A stretch of DNA of 64,000 nt from Nannocystis sp. RBIL2 (GTDB lineage: Bacteria; Myxococcota_A; Polyangia; Nannocystales; Nannocystaceae): the NCBI RefSeq assembly GCF_026626745.1, contig NZ_JAPNJW010000001.1, positions 3,518,001-3,582,000 on the forward strand, in the 5' to 3' direction. Each line of letters starts with the position of its first letter. The stretch's first letter is position 1. Made by a program: the position numbers and the translations under genes. The notes under the pieces are model-generated. The model saw nothing but the letters and a program-made list of their open reading frames with translations. It searched no databases and was not told where the DNA came from. Shown here piece by piece: positions 9,531 to 21,499 of the stretch.

Positions 9531-11219
9531 ATGATCCAGCTCCACTCCGATCCCGCCATCGCCGAGCAGCAGATCGAGGCCCTGATCTTCTACCTCACCA
9601 CTCTGGGCTACATCGACAGCGAGTTCGACATCCGCGAGAAGGCGTTCGTGCGCGCCTTCCTGCGCGAGCTGGTGACCGCGCGGATCGACGAGGGCGGCCC
9701 GCTCGACCCCGAGCTGCGGTTCGAGCGGATCGAGAACCAGCACGAGCACTACGTCCAGCGGTTCCAGGAGATCGACCGCGAGATCAAGAACCTCCTGACC
9801 GAGGCCGTCGCCGACGGCGAGGACCCGCAGCGGTTCGTCGTCTCGCAGCTCAAGCTGCGCTGCTTCGAGATGTTCCAGGAGCTGGACGAGGCCAACCGGC
9901 AGCACCTGCTCGAGGTGGTCGACCGCTTCATCGAGGCCGACGGCCAGGTGCATCCGGACGAGGCCGCCTTCCGCAACGACCTCGCCGAGTTGCTGGGCGC
10001 CGAACTGATCCTCGACGACAGCGCGCTCGAGAGCGTCAGCATCGAGGTCCGCGAGCCGATCCAGCTGGCCCTGCCGGCGCAGGACAACCACCCCTTCTTC
10101 GCCAAGTTCGAGTACCACTACTCGGCCGACCCGTCGCAGTTGCAGCGGCAGTTCGCGGCCGACCTCGCGCTGCTCGACAAGGTCGAGGAGAAGTGGGAGG
10201 AGTACCGCGTCCGCGGCCGCGGCCGGCTCGAGGGTCACGCCAGCGTGGCCGACTTCGCCGGCGGCGACGAGTTCCTCGACGAGCACGTCTACGTCCTGCC
10301 GTCGAAGCCCGGCCGTCAGTACGAGCTCATCGTCCTGGGCGACCTGCACGGCTGCTACTCGTGCCTCAAGGCCGCCGTCCACCAGAGCAACTTCTTCGAG
10401 AAGGTCCGGCGCTTCAAGGCCGACCCCGACAACAACCCCGACGTCCGCCTGGTCCTGCTCGGCGACTACATCGACCGCGGGCGCTTCAGCTACAACGGCG
10501 TCCTGCGCACGATCTTGAACCTCTTCCTCGCCGCCCCCGACCACGTGTTCGTGCTGCGCGGCAACCACGAGTACTACATCGAGTACCAGGGCAAGGTGTA
10601 CGGCGGCGTCCGTCCGGCCGAGGCGATCAACAGCCTCACCCCGCACCTCGGCGCCGACGTGTTCGGCCGCTTCCTCGACTTCTTCGACGCCATGCCGAAC
10701 ATGCTGCTGTTCGACCAGATGCTGTTCGTCCACGCCGGCATCCCGCGCGACAGCATGATCGCCGAGAAGTGGGCCGACCTGGCCTCGCTCAACCGCGAGG
10801 ACATCCGCTTCCAGATGCTGTGGAGCGACCCGAGCAAGGCCGACATGGTCCCCGACGAGCTGCAGAAGGCCTCGGCGCGGTTCGCCTTCGGCCGCCTGCA
10901 GTTCCGCAAGTTCATGCAGCGGATCGGCTGCAACGTGCTGGTGCGCGGCCACGAGAAGGTCAACGCCGGCTTCAAGAACCACTACGGCGACGCCGACGTC
11001 CGCCTCTTCACCCTGTTCTCGGCCGGCGGCGCCAGCAACGACGACCTCCCGCAAGACAGCAACTACCGCGACGTCCGGCCGATGGCGCTCACCGTCACCA
11101 GCAAGGACGGCCTGGTCGAGGCCGTCCCGTGGGCCATCGACTACGCCCGCTACCAGGACCCGCAGCGCAACAACTTCTTCAGCAGCACGCCCGAGATCGA
11201 CATCACCCCGCACGGGTGA
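9531..11219 (+). CDS. PPP-family Ser/Thr protein phosphatase with N-terminal TerB-like helical domain
   Basis: 562 residues from the ATG at 9531. The C-terminal half carries the complete metallophosphatase set: GDLHGCY, GDYIDRGRFS, LRGNHEYY, FVHAGIP and VRGHEKVNAG, which bind the dinuclear metal centre. The N-terminal about 200 residues are acidic and helical (DSEFDIREKAFVRAFLREL, DGQVHPDEAAFRNDLAELLG), resembling TerB-type domains. Upstream in-frame sequence is low-complexity, which supports this start. Myxobacteria have many Ser/Thr kinases (two lie within 22 kb here), so it probably reverses such phosphorylation; partners are unknown. It converges with the next lipoprotein, 4 bp apart. Confidence 0.87.
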   Translation: MIQLHSDPAIAEQQIEALIFYLTTLGYIDSEFDIREKAFVRAFLRELVTARIDEGGPLDPELRFERIENQHEHYVQRFQEIDREIKNLLTEAVADGEDPQRFVVSQLKLRCFEMFQELDEANRQHLLEVVDRFIEADGQVHPDEAAFRNDLAELLGAELILDDSALESVSIEVREPIQLALPAQDNHPFFAKFEYHYSADPSQLQRQFAADLALLDKVEEKWEEYRVRGRGRLEGHASVADFAGGDEFLDEHVYVLPSKPGRQYELIVLGDLHGCYSCLKAAVHQSNFFEKVRRFKADPDNNPDVRLVLLGDYIDRGRFSYNGVLRTILNLFLAAPDHVFVLRGNHEYYIEYQGKVYGGVRPAEAINSLTPHLGADVFGRFLDFFDAMPNMLLFDQMLFVHAGIPRDSMIAEKWADLASLNREDIRFQMLWSDPSKADMVPDELQKASARFAFGRLQFRKFMQRIGCNVLVRGHEKVNAGFKNHYGDADVRLFTLFSAGGASNDDLPQDSNYRDVRPMALTVTSKDGLVEAVPWAIDYARYQDPQRNNFFSSTPEIDITPHG

Positions 11220-11223
11220 GCGC

Positions 11224-11979
11224 TCAGGGGTCGGTGGCCGTGTTGCCCGAGCAGTCGAGCGTCACGTCGAGCGGCAGGTCGCTCGGGTCGTCGATGCGCA
11301 CCGCCGCGAACGTCGAGCCGTTCAGGCTGGCCATCAGCGGCGCCAACAGGTCGCCCTCGACCGTCCCGCAGTAGAAGTCCGGGCCGACGAACTCGCCGAC
11401 CAGCGCGAGCTGGGCCGTGATGTCGCTGCCGGTGATCGGGTTGGCCGCGCCGCTGATCATCACCACCCCGAGGTCGACCTTGAAGATGCCGTCGACCACC
11501 GGGATCCCGAAGAACACCAGCGGCTCGCCGATCGGGGTGCGCGGCGTCGTCACCTTGCCCTGATCGAGCCTGAGCGGCTGCAGCGCGGTGCGCAGCGTCT
11601 GCTGGCCCGGCGCGCCGATCAGCTCGTTGGTGGCGATGAACTGGATCGGCTGCGCGGGCGCGATGACCGTCGACACCGCGAACAAGTACTCCCCTACCAG
11701 CACCGGCGCGTCGCCCGTGGTCGAGTCACTCGTCTCGGTCGGATCGCCCGGCACCGAACCGGTCGTCGCCGTCGGGTCGCCGGTGTCGACCGCCGTCGTC
11801 GGCGTCGGCGCGTCGCCCGTGGTCGTCACCGGATCGCTGGGCGGGTCGGTGGGCGGCGCCCCGGTCGAGTCGCCGGTCGCGGCCATCGTCGCGCTGTCCA
11901 GCGGATCGCGTTCGGTGCAGGCGGCGGCGGTCGAGAACGTACAGACGAGGGCGAACAAGAAAAGCGAGCGAAAGTCCAT
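11224..11979 (-). CDS. Lipoprotein with Thr/Asp-rich linker
   Basis: 251 residues. Signal peptide with lipobox-like STAAAC (Cys21), a linker of Asp, Thr, Pro and Gly to about residue 90, then a roughly 160-residue mostly beta-rich domain of no family I recognise. Two cysteines near the C-terminus (FYCGTV, LDCSGN) may pair. A TATTGC element ends about 5 bases before the ATG, so a leaderless start is possible. Predicted to be anchored in the envelope; function unknown. Confidence 0.75.
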   Translation of the reverse strand: MDFRSLFLFALVCTFSTAAACTERDPLDSATMAATGDSTGAPPTDPPSDPVTTTGDAPTPTTAVDTGDPTATTGSVPGDPTETSDSTTGDAPVLVGEYLFAVSTVIAPAQPIQFIATNELIGAPGQQTLRTALQPLRLDQGKVTTPRTPIGEPLVFFGIPVVDGIFKVDLGVVMISGAANPITGSDITAQLALVGEFVGPDFYCGTVEGDLLAPLMASLNGSTFAAVRIDDPSDLPLDVTLDCSGNTATDP

Positions 11980-12652
11980 ATCCGGGCAATATCAACAAGG
12001 GCGGCCCCGCGCAAGGCGCCGCACCCGGCCGCGTTCGGACGCCGCAGCGCACCCTCCGCGCCGCTTGCGGCTCGCCGCCGGGGCCGATCGTCTACCTGTC
12101 TCTCGAGCCAGGTCATGTCCGCGCCGGGACGACGGCCCGCGGGTCGCCGCGAATCGAGCGCCCGGTCCGCCCCCCGCGAATGGCACGAGTCCTCGCGCGA
12201 CCGGAGCCCCGTCGACTACGCACATTCGGCGCGGCTCGCCCGGCGAACGGCCCGTCCGCGGCAGGCCCCTCAGCCGCGGGCCGGCCCGGCTTTGCCCCGC
12301 CACGGGAGACCTCCGAAGGCCACCACGCGGCGCTATCGCTGTTTCGTGGCCGACAGCGGCCGCTCCGCCGCGCCCTGTCGAATCGCCCGCGGTCCGCTCC
12401 GGCGGCCGCCGCCGCGCTGCGATCGCGCGCCCCGGAAATGCGCATACACCCGCCGCCCGGCAAATCACCATACCGCGAGGGTCATGCGGGCGTCCTCCGA
12501 GCGCCGCATTTCATGCGATTCCCCATGGCGGCGTTCGGCCCACACCTCGGCGGGTCGACGACCCCAGCGAGGTTACCCTCGTTCCTGTGCCCAGCGGCTT
12601 TTCAGCAGTCGCTTGCTTACTTTTGCGATCCGATCCTAGCCTTGGGTTGTCG
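11980..12652. other. 670-bp upstream region of the kinase gene
   Basis: Between the divergent lipoprotein and the kinase. ORFs here are Arg/Pro/Ala-rich, with base composition but no protein features. The last 60 bases are less G+C-rich (CTTACTTTTGCGATCC, about 12615) and probably hold the kinase promoter. I see no RNA gene, repeat or element. Confidence 0.5.
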
Positions 12653-15136
<2,484 letters not shown>

Positions 15137-15225
15137 CCGATCGAGGTCGGGAGGATCGCCGGCAGGGATCCCCCGAATGTGGACAGGAGCCGCCGCGTGA
15201 GCGGCTCGTATCCCTCGATGCGGAT

Positions 15226-16212
15226 TCAGCTCGGCTCGGCCTGCGAGACCAGGAGCCCGCCGTATTCGGCCGGGTCATCGTCGCCGCACGTCGGCAACTT
15301 GCCGCGTCCGGCCGCCTCGCACTCGGCGACCACCGCGGCGCGCGTATAGTCCAGCTTGCGCGGCTGATTGAGGCACACCGCGCCGTGCGGGCCCCACTTG
15401 GCCTCGATCTGCCAATCCGTCTCCGGGGCCAGGATCGCCGGCGACAGCCCGTCCGAAATATCGATCGGTGTGCCGTTCTCCGTGTGCGCCACGTTGGTGC
15501 CGCAGTAGTCGGCGCGGACCATGCGAGTACAGGCGCGATAGTGGTCGGCGAGCGAGACGCCCCCGTGCTTGGCCCACATTCGGTAGCCCCATTCGAGGCA
15601 CTTGCCGGCGGCGGTCCCGCGGCAGGCGAAGGCCAGTTCGCCGTGCTCACCCGGCCGCCAGTCGGCGGTCACCAGGTCGAAGTATCCGGGCACCACGATC
15701 GCCGAGGTCGGAGCGCCCGCACCGTCGCTGCACAGCGACTCCCACTTGCCCTCATTGATGCGGACGTCGATGTCCGTAAAATAAATATCAGGTAGGCTCG
15801 CGCTCTGAGTCACCGCCGCGATCCGCAGCTGGGCGCTCACGGGCTCCTTGCCGCCGTCGTCGACGAGCCACTGTAACCGCGCGCCCGCGAGGTCGGCGCC
15901 GCGGTACAGCAGCCCCTTGCTGCCGTACGCCTGCAGCTCGCTGGTGCCGGGCACCAGCGACCAGCCGCTCAGGCTCGACTTCGTCGTTCCTTCGCTGATG
16001 CTGGCGCTGATCAGCTTCACCCCGTTGAACCATGTCCCGTTGAAACGGGTTCCATTGAAGCGGGTCCCGTTCAACTCGACCCCGTTGTCGTGGAGCGCGC
16101 GTAGCCGCGTCTCCTCGCCCTCGGTGACGTCCTCGAACCCGACGACGACTTCGTCACACCCACAAACGGTCAACGCGACCGTCATCGCTTGTATATGCCG
16201 ATACCTCCGCAT
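15226..16212 (-). CDS. ADYC-domain lipoprotein
   Basis: 328 residues. Short signal ending in LTVCGC, so probably a lipoprotein. Residues about 44-66 contain three NGTxF repeats (NGTRFNGTRFNGTWFNG), a pentapeptide-like stretch. The C-terminal half has the defining segment MVRADYCGTNVAHTENGTP followed by IDISD, and eight or so cysteines elsewhere (CSDGAG, FACRG, KCLEWGYRMW, ACTRM, CLNQP, CEAAGR, TCGDDD). This matches the ADYC domain known mainly from myxobacterial lipoproteins; its role is not established. Ribosome site GAGGGGGA precedes the ATG at 16212. Confidence 0.82.
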   Translation of the reverse strand: MRRYRHIQAMTVALTVCGCDEVVVGFEDVTEGEETRLRALHDNGVELNGTRFNGTRFNGTWFNGVKLISASISEGTTKSSLSGWSLVPGTSELQAYGSKGLLYRGADLAGARLQWLVDDGGKEPVSAQLRIAAVTQSASLPDIYFTDIDVRINEGKWESLCSDGAGAPTSAIVVPGYFDLVTADWRPGEHGELAFACRGTAAGKCLEWGYRMWAKHGGVSLADHYRACTRMVRADYCGTNVAHTENGTPIDISDGLSPAILAPETDWQIEAKWGPHGAVCLNQPRKLDYTRAAVVAECEAAGRGKLPTCGDDDPAEYGGLLVSQAEPS

Positions 16213-16553
16213 GCCCGAGTTCCCCCTCGCCCATCAGCGTACTTGGGTCGCGACGAATCATCGGCGGCGCGGGCGGCCCGGCGAGCGCTCGCTCGGACCC
16301 GCGGGCGCGACACGATTGACATTTCATGCATTCGCCACATCGAGCAATCGAATGATCTGTCTCTGGAGACACCAGATCTGCGCGGCAGCCGCGACAGATC
16401 GCGGCCAGTCGCGGCGCGCGGCCCGCCTGACGCACTTTCGCTGACGACGCCGTCGGGCTCGATATCACCCCGAAAGCGCCCTGCGAATGTTCGAGCGGCT
16501 TGGAATTCTCCGAAACAAGCGCTGTCGAATGTTCGTACAGCGCCACACGAAAA
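16213..16553. other. Intergenic region, about 340 bp
   Basis: Upstream of the ADYC lipoprotein and downstream of the cytochrome operon terminator. A TTGACA sequence at 16316-16321 on the plus strand has no convincing -10 partner. Nothing else recognisable. Confidence 0.4.
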
Positions 16554-16588
16554 CAGGGGCTCGCACGCCTCAGCGCACCGAGCCCCTG
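16554..16588 (-). terminator. Rho-independent terminator of the Rieske/cytochrome operon
   Basis: Inverted repeat CAGGGGCTCG (16554-16563) / CGAGCCCCTG (16579-16588), 10-bp perfect stem with a 15-base loop. On the reverse strand it is followed by TTTT, 20 bp past the stop of the cytochrome gene. Confidence 0.75.
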
Positions 16589-16607
16589 CCGCCGCGGTGA
16601 CCCGCGA

Positions 16608-18311
16608 TCAAGGCGTCTTGCGTGACGCCACGAATTGCGCGAGCGCCTCGATCTGCTCCTGCGTCAGCTTGTCCGCGAATTTCGGCATCTCCGCGGTATC
16701 GCCGTACAGGTCCTTCTGACTGCTGTCACGGATGATGCGGGCGACCCACGCCGGCGAACCGCGGCCGGCCAGAGTCGGCCCGGTGCTGTCCTTGCCGGCC
16801 TCGAGCTCGTGGCAAGACGAGCACTCGAGCTTCTTGTCCCACAGCTCCTTGCCGCGAGCGACCATCGCCGCGTCCACGCTCGCCGCCGCGCTGGCGCCCG
16901 ACAGGCCAATCAGGTATTCCACCACCGCCGCCAGCTCTTCGTCGCTGGCCTGCTCCGTGGTGAGTGGTTCCATGGTGTTGTGCTTCGTCGCCCCGTAGAA
17001 GCGGCGGTCTCGCGGGCTGCGGACCAGGGCCGTCAGCCACTCGCGGCTGGTGAAGCCGTCGAGCGTCGGCGCCTCCTCGCTGCCCTTGCCCTCGAGGGTA
17101 TGGCAGGTCGCGCAATGCTCCTTGAACAGCATGCGGGTCTTCTGCTCGGGATCGTTGTCGAACACCGCGAGCCCGCCGACCGGCGCCACGCCTTCTCGCG
17201 CGAGCTCGCGCGCCCGGGTGGCCTCGGCGTGGGCCTGCTCGACGCCGTGCTGGAACGACTCGTTATTGTTGTCCTCGGCGATCGCCACCGCCGTCAACGC
17301 CGTCACCCCGGCCATGAGGATGCCGACCCCCGACAATACCGCCCAGCGCGAGCGCACCGCTCGCGACTTGGCGCGGTCGACGAACGGCAGCGCGAACAGG
17401 TACACCGCCGCCGCCCCCGGCAGCAGCACCGTCGCCACGATCTGCAGCGGCCCCTGGAAGTACTTGAGCAGCTGGAACAGGAACAGGAAGTACCACTCGG
17501 GCCGGGCCACGAAATTGCTGGCCGGATCGGCCGGGGCGAACAGCTCGGCGCCGTGGGTCTTGACCGTCAGGCCGACCAGGACCGCCGCGCACACCGCCAT
17601 CGCCAGCACGTCGAGGAACAGCTGATTGGGCCAGAACGGCTGCGTCTTGCGCTGCAGCTCGGCCTCCGGCAAATCCGGCGGCGTCACCCCGTGCTTGCGG
17701 AACAGCAGCAGGTGGACCCCCAGGAGCCCCGCCAACGCGATCGGCAGCACGAACACGTGCAGCGCGAAGAACCGCGTCAGCGTCAGGTTGCCGTACTCCG
17801 GCCCGCCCTGCACGAACTGCTGCAGCGGCTCGCCCCCGGGCACCGACCCCATGATCCCGGTCGCCACCTGCGTGGCCCAGTAGCCCTTCTGGTCCCACGG
17901 CAGCAGGTAGCCGGTGAGCGCGAACGCCAGCACGATCGCGCCCATCAGCAGGCCGGTCCACCAATTGACCTCGCGCGGCTTGCGATACGCGCCGGCGAAC
18001 ACCACCTGCAAAAGGTGCAGCACCACGACCACCACCATCGCCGACGACCCGTGGTGGTGCAGCCCGCGGAGGAACCACCCGGACGTGACCTGGTCGTTGA
18101 GATAGGCCGTGCTCGCCCACGCGTCGGTCGCCGAGGGGCTGTAGTAGAACGCCAGCAGGATGCCGAGCACCACCTGTTGCATGAACAGGAACACCAGCAC
18201 CGAGCCGAACACGTAGCGCAGCCGCGCGCCGCCGGGCACGTCCTCCTCGAGCATGAGGCGGGTGGCCGAGCGGATCCCGGTGCGTTCGTCGAGCCAGTCG
18301 AGCAGCGCCAT
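16608..18311 (-). CDS. Cytochrome b fused to a two-haem cytochrome c (bc complex)
   Basis: 567 residues. The N-terminal about 370 residues are a full cytochrome b (helices A to H): haem ligands in GLHHHGSSA plus LHLLQ and in FFALHVF plus GVHLLL, and the quinol-site PEWYF motif. A last helix leads into about 170 residues with two haem c sites, CATCH (400-404) and CSSCH (497-501), with likely Met ligands in NTMEPL and AEMPKF. So quinol oxidation and the electron outlet to a terminal acceptor are on one chain. The start at 18311 shares one base with the Rieske stop (TGATG), so translation is probably coupled. There is no separate cytochrome c1 gene here. Confidence 0.92.
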   Translation of the reverse strand: MALLDWLDERTGIRSATRLMLEEDVPGGARLRYVFGSVLVFLFMQQVVLGILLAFYYSPSATDAWASTAYLNDQVTSGWFLRGLHHHGSSAMVVVVVLHLLQVVFAGAYRKPREVNWWTGLLMGAIVLAFALTGYLLPWDQKGYWATQVATGIMGSVPGGEPLQQFVQGGPEYGNLTLTRFFALHVFVLPIALAGLLGVHLLLFRKHGVTPPDLPEAELQRKTQPFWPNQLFLDVLAMAVCAAVLVGLTVKTHGAELFAPADPASNFVARPEWYFLFLFQLLKYFQGPLQIVATVLLPGAAAVYLFALPFVDRAKSRAVRSRWAVLSGVGILMAGVTALTAVAIAEDNNNESFQHGVEQAHAEATRARELAREGVAPVGGLAVFDNDPEQKTRMLFKEHCATCHTLEGKGSEEAPTLDGFTSREWLTALVRSPRDRRFYGATKHNTMEPLTTEQASDEELAAVVEYLIGLSGASAAASVDAAMVARGKELWDKKLECSSCHELEAGKDSTGPTLAGRGSPAWVARIIRDSSQKDLYGDTAEMPKFADKLTQEQIEALAQFVASRKTP

Positions 18312-18895
18312 CAGACCGGCTCCTTCTGGGACACGCCCTGGCGGTATCGCACCAGCCGGATCGCCACCAGCCCGTTCTCCTCCTTCACCTCGAGCGAGTC
18401 GAGCGGCCGCGGCGACGGCCCGGCCTCGACCGCCCCGTCGAGCCCGAACGCCGAGCGGTGGCACGGGCACTTGAACTTTTGCGACTCGGCGTCGTAATCG
18501 ACCGCGCAGCCGAGGTGCGGGCACACCGTCGAGAACGCCTGCAGCGCCCCGTCGCGCTCGAGCACCCAGCACGAGCCCAGCTTCACGTCCGGCGTCTTGT
18601 TCCACGCGTCGACCTTGTCGGCGTAAAGCTCGACCCGCACCGGCACCGCCCCGGCCAGCGCCGAGCGCTTGCCCGCCGGCAAGAACGACCCCTCCCCGGC
18701 CTTCGAGCCGGTCGGGAACAGCAGGTAGCCGATCGCCGGCACCACCGGCACCGCCGCCAGCCCGACCCCGAGCGCCCCGATCCCCAGCTTCAACACCCCG
18801 CGGCGCCCGGCGTCCGGCTCTCCTCCTGACCCGGAGGACATGTCCCGAGATTCAGCTCCGTGCCCCGCTCCGTGACCGCGTTCTCGGCTCGACAT
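18311..18895 (-). CDS. Rieske iron-sulfur subunit of the bc complex
   Basis: 194 residues. N-terminal RRGVLKLGIGALGVGLAAV is a Tat-like signal/anchor (twin Arg then hydrophobic helix), as usual for Rieske proteins. The cluster ligands are in CPHLGC and CPCHRSAFG, followed by GPSPRPLDSL. It passes electrons from quinol to the cytochrome c part of the downstream fused subunit. The start at 18895 has AGGAGG very close upstream; an in-frame ATG at 18841 is the alternative, but it lacks a ribosome site. A one-mismatch copy of the dispersed palindrome (18826-18841) falls in the codons around that second ATG. Confidence 0.93.
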   Translation of the reverse strand: MSSRERGHGAGHGAESRDMSSGSGGEPDAGRRGVLKLGIGALGVGLAAVPVVPAIGYLLFPTGSKAGEGSFLPAGKRSALAGAVPVRVELYADKVDAWNKTPDVKLGSCWVLERDGALQAFSTVCPHLGCAVDYDAESQKFKCPCHRSAFGLDGAVEAGPSPRPLDSLEVKEENGLVAIRLVRYRQGVSQKEPV

Positions 18896-18955
18896 GACCC
18901 TCCTGTGCCGCCCAAGGCGGCCACCGCAGGATACCCGACCGCCCGCGACCCACGC

Positions 18956-18961
18956 TACCCT
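18956..18961 (+). promoter_or_regulatory. Putative -10 element, leaderless start of manA-like gene
   Basis: TACCCT ends 6 bases before the ATG at 18968; there is no ribosome-binding sequence between. Fits a leaderless transcript. Confidence 0.3.
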
Positions 18962-18967
18962 GGGCGC

Positions 18968-19873
18968 ATGCCCGCCGCCGTCCCCGCGCTGCTCTCCCCC
19001 GAGCTCGCCCTCGAGACGATCAAGGAGACCCGCTGGGGCGGCCGCCGCCTGGCCGAACTGCTGAGCGAAGGCCCCGCGCACGCGGAGCTGCGCGGGCGCA
19101 GCGTCGGCGAGCTATGGCAGTTCTCCACCCTCCCCGGCCACGAGAGCCTCACGCACGGCGGTCGCCGCCTCGGCGACGTCCTCGGCCGACCGCTGCCGTT
19201 CCTCGCCAAGCTCATCGACACCGCGCTGCCGCTCAGCGTTCAGGTCCACCCCGACGATCGCCCCGACCCCGCGCGCCCCGGCGCGATTCTGCCTGGCAAA
19301 GAGGAGGCGTGGATCGTGCTCGACGCCGACCCGGGCGCCCGTCTGTGGGCCGGCGTCCGCCCCGGCGTCGACCGCGACGACCTCGCCCGCGCCGCCGAGG
19401 ACGGCAGCATCGTCGCCTGTCTCGAAGAACATGTCGCCACCCCCGGCCTGGTCGTGCTCGTCCCCGCGGGCACGGTCCACGCGATCGGCGCCGGCATCCT
19501 GCTGGCGGAGATCCAGCAACCCTCGGACTGCACGTACCGCCTCTACGACTACGGCAGCGGACGCCCGCTGCACGTCGAGTCGGCGCTGACGACGCTCGAC
19601 GTCTCCGCCCGACCTCAGCTGTGGCGCTCGGGCGACGCCTCCCCACATTTGCGCGGCGCCCACGTCGAGCTCGAGCTGCTCGGCCCCGGCGAACACACGC
19701 GCGAGATCGACGAGCCGACCTTGCTCGTCGGCGCGCGCGGGACCGCGACTGCGCGAGCCGACGGCAGCGAACTCCGCATCGGCGGGATCGACCTCTCGCT
19801 CGCCGTCCGCGGACCGCTCGCGCTCCACGTCCCCGACGACGCCCTCGTCGCTCTCGGCCGCGTCCACGCGTGA
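18968..19873 (+). CDS. manA: Type I mannose-6-phosphate isomerase
   Basis: 301 residues. It interconverts mannose-6-phosphate and fructose-6-phosphate with a zinc ion. The zinc ligands of type I enzymes are visible: Gln and His in SVQVHPDD, Glu in GKEEAWIV, and His in VPAGTVHAIGAG. Further family sequence is EIQQPSDCTYRLYDYG. It is about 90 residues shorter than the E. coli enzyme, like the compact bacterial type. The start at 18968 follows a TACCCT -10-like element, probably leaderless. It could supply mannose for the polysaccharide genes at 33-39 kb, but is not linked to them. Confidence 0.9.
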   Translation: MPAAVPALLSPELALETIKETRWGGRRLAELLSEGPAHAELRGRSVGELWQFSTLPGHESLTHGGRRLGDVLGRPLPFLAKLIDTALPLSVQVHPDDRPDPARPGAILPGKEEAWIVLDADPGARLWAGVRPGVDRDDLARAAEDGSIVACLEEHVATPGLVVLVPAGTVHAIGAGILLAEIQQPSDCTYRLYDYGSGRPLHVESALTTLDVSARPQLWRSGDASPHLRGAHVELELLGPGEHTREIDEPTLLVGARGTATARADGSELRIGGIDLSLAVRGPLALHVPDDALVALGRVHA

Positions 19874-20564
19874 TCTGTCGTCACTGACAGCTTCGCCGCG
19901 CGCCCCCGATACGCCCCCACCTGTCGTCCGCGAACCAGGCCCCGCATCCTCGCCGACACCGGCGCCAGAGACGCCGCGCCGCACGCCCTGGCGATCGTCG
20001 GGATCGCCACCCCGCTCCACCACTCCATCGAGGACGTCGCCGCGCACCGGCGCGACCTCGACGAGCAGGCCGACGGTTGCGAGTACAACGGTCGCAACTT
20101 CCTCCGCACCACCGCGGTCGTCACCCGACCACACCGCGGCGCCGTCCCATCGTCACGACGATCGACGGCGGCGACGGTCGCCTGCAGACCCTGCCCGAGC
20201 GGAGCGCTCGATCACCGGTCCCTCAGGCCGGCAGCGATCTCGGACCACCTCGAGAGCGAAGGAGATCCTCACGAGCCTCGTCCGCGTCGCCGACGGCATC
20301 ATCGCCTCGCCGGCGGAGGACGCGACCGACGGCTTCCGCCGCACCCGCGCCATCACGGCCGGACCCGCGTTCGACCTGCTCCTTCGGACAGCCCTGCGCG
20401 GGTTCGCCCGGGTCCGCGCACGCGGGCGCGGCGGCCCTGTAGCGCCTGTCCGCGGCCTCGCGGTCCAGCGCCCGGACCGCCGCTATCCTGACGCCGCCGT
20501 CACCTCGCTCGTGCTCGATCGGCAGCCTCGCCGCGGCTGGGTGCGCTGGCGTATAGTGAGCCGC
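19874..20564. other. 690-bp intergenic region, possible gene remnant
   Basis: No intact gene. One plus-strand frame (about 19946-20130) gives a protein-like stretch (ADTGARDAAPHALAIVGIAT then PLHHSIEDVAAHRRDLDEQA) and then degrades to Arg/Pro-rich sequence, perhaps a decayed gene. The end holds the promoter for the next lipoprotein. Confidence 0.3.
20552..20557 (+). promoter_or_regulatory. -10 element (TATAGT) of a leaderless lipoprotein gene
   Basis: TATAGT ends 7 bases before the ATG at 20565, so the transcript would begin at the start codon. It stands out against the G+C-rich surroundings. Confidence 0.5.
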
Positions 20565-21473
20565 ATGACCTCGCCCTATCGCCTACTCTCGTGCGCCTTC
20601 GTGCTCCTCATCGCGTGTGGCGACGATGCAGTGACCACCGACGTCTCGCCGAGCACCGACACCAGCGACCCCACCACCAACCCGCCCGTCACCACCAGCA
20701 CGACCACCACCACGGGCGAGCCGACGGGGACCAGCACGACCGGGACGCCGACCACCACCGAGGACACGGCGAGCACCACCGACGACACCACCACAGGTCC
20801 GCCGCCGAGCAATTGTTCACAGTACACCGAGATGGGGGCGTGCGGCCAGAACGGCTGCGAGTGGACGCAGATCGTCAGCTACACCCACAGCAACCAGGGC
20901 TGTCAGGGCGACATCCGCGACTTCTGCGTGCCCAAGGACCCCTCGGGCGGGCTCACCAGCGTGTGGCGCGACGACAACGGCGACATCGAGGTCTTGCAGT
21001 TCCCGTTCACCCCGACCGACCTCGGCCCCGAGTGGAACACCTGCGACTGCGACGGCCCGCTCGCCTGTCTGTGCACCTCCGCCACCCTCGACTGTCCCGA
21101 GCTGCTCGGCGAGTTCTGCGGCGCGATCACCAACGAGAACACCTGCAGCAACGCGGCCGTCGGCGGCTCGTTCGCGTGCGGGTGGTTCACGGTCTCGCAG
21201 GAGGGCCCGCTCGACGGCGCCTGCGACGATCCCCCGTGGCAGGAGGCTTGCCTGCCCGGCACCGATCTCAGCAGCAAGACCTGCGACGAGATCAGCCTGC
21301 CCTACGTCGACCAGGGCTACTGCATGGGCTGGACCGACCCGGTCTACTGGCGCGAGGTCGACGGCATCGTCGAGGTCACCACGATCTGCGGGCCCAAGCC
21401 GAGCGGCTGGACCCTGTGCGTCGCCGACGACCCCAACCAGCCTGACGAGTGCAAGTGCGGTTGCAAGATCTGA
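20565..21473 (+). CDS. Cysteine-rich lipoprotein with Thr-rich linker
   Basis: 302 residues. Signal with lipobox LLIAC (Cys17), then about 60 residues of Thr, Ser, Asp, Pro and Gly, then a domain with about 25 cysteines (CSQYTEMGACGQNGC, CDCDGPLACLC, CKCGCKI at the C-terminus), clearly disulfide-stabilised. This is a common myxobacterial type of secreted, lipid-anchored protein with no assigned function. Start ATG 20565, leaderless by position of TATAGT. Confidence 0.8.
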   Translation: MTSPYRLLSCAFVLLIACGDDAVTTDVSPSTDTSDPTTNPPVTTSTTTTTGEPTGTSTTGTPTTTEDTASTTDDTTTGPPPSNCSQYTEMGACGQNGCEWTQIVSYTHSNQGCQGDIRDFCVPKDPSGGLTSVWRDDNGDIEVLQFPFTPTDLGPEWNTCDCDGPLACLCTSATLDCPELLGEFCGAITNENTCSNAAVGGSFACGWFTVSQEGPLDGACDDPPWQEACLPGTDLSSKTCDEISLPYVDQGYCMGWTDPVYWREVDGIVEVTTICGPKPSGWTLCVADDPNQPDECKCGCKI

Positions 21474-21499
21474 GCGGCCGCAATCATCACACCTGACCT

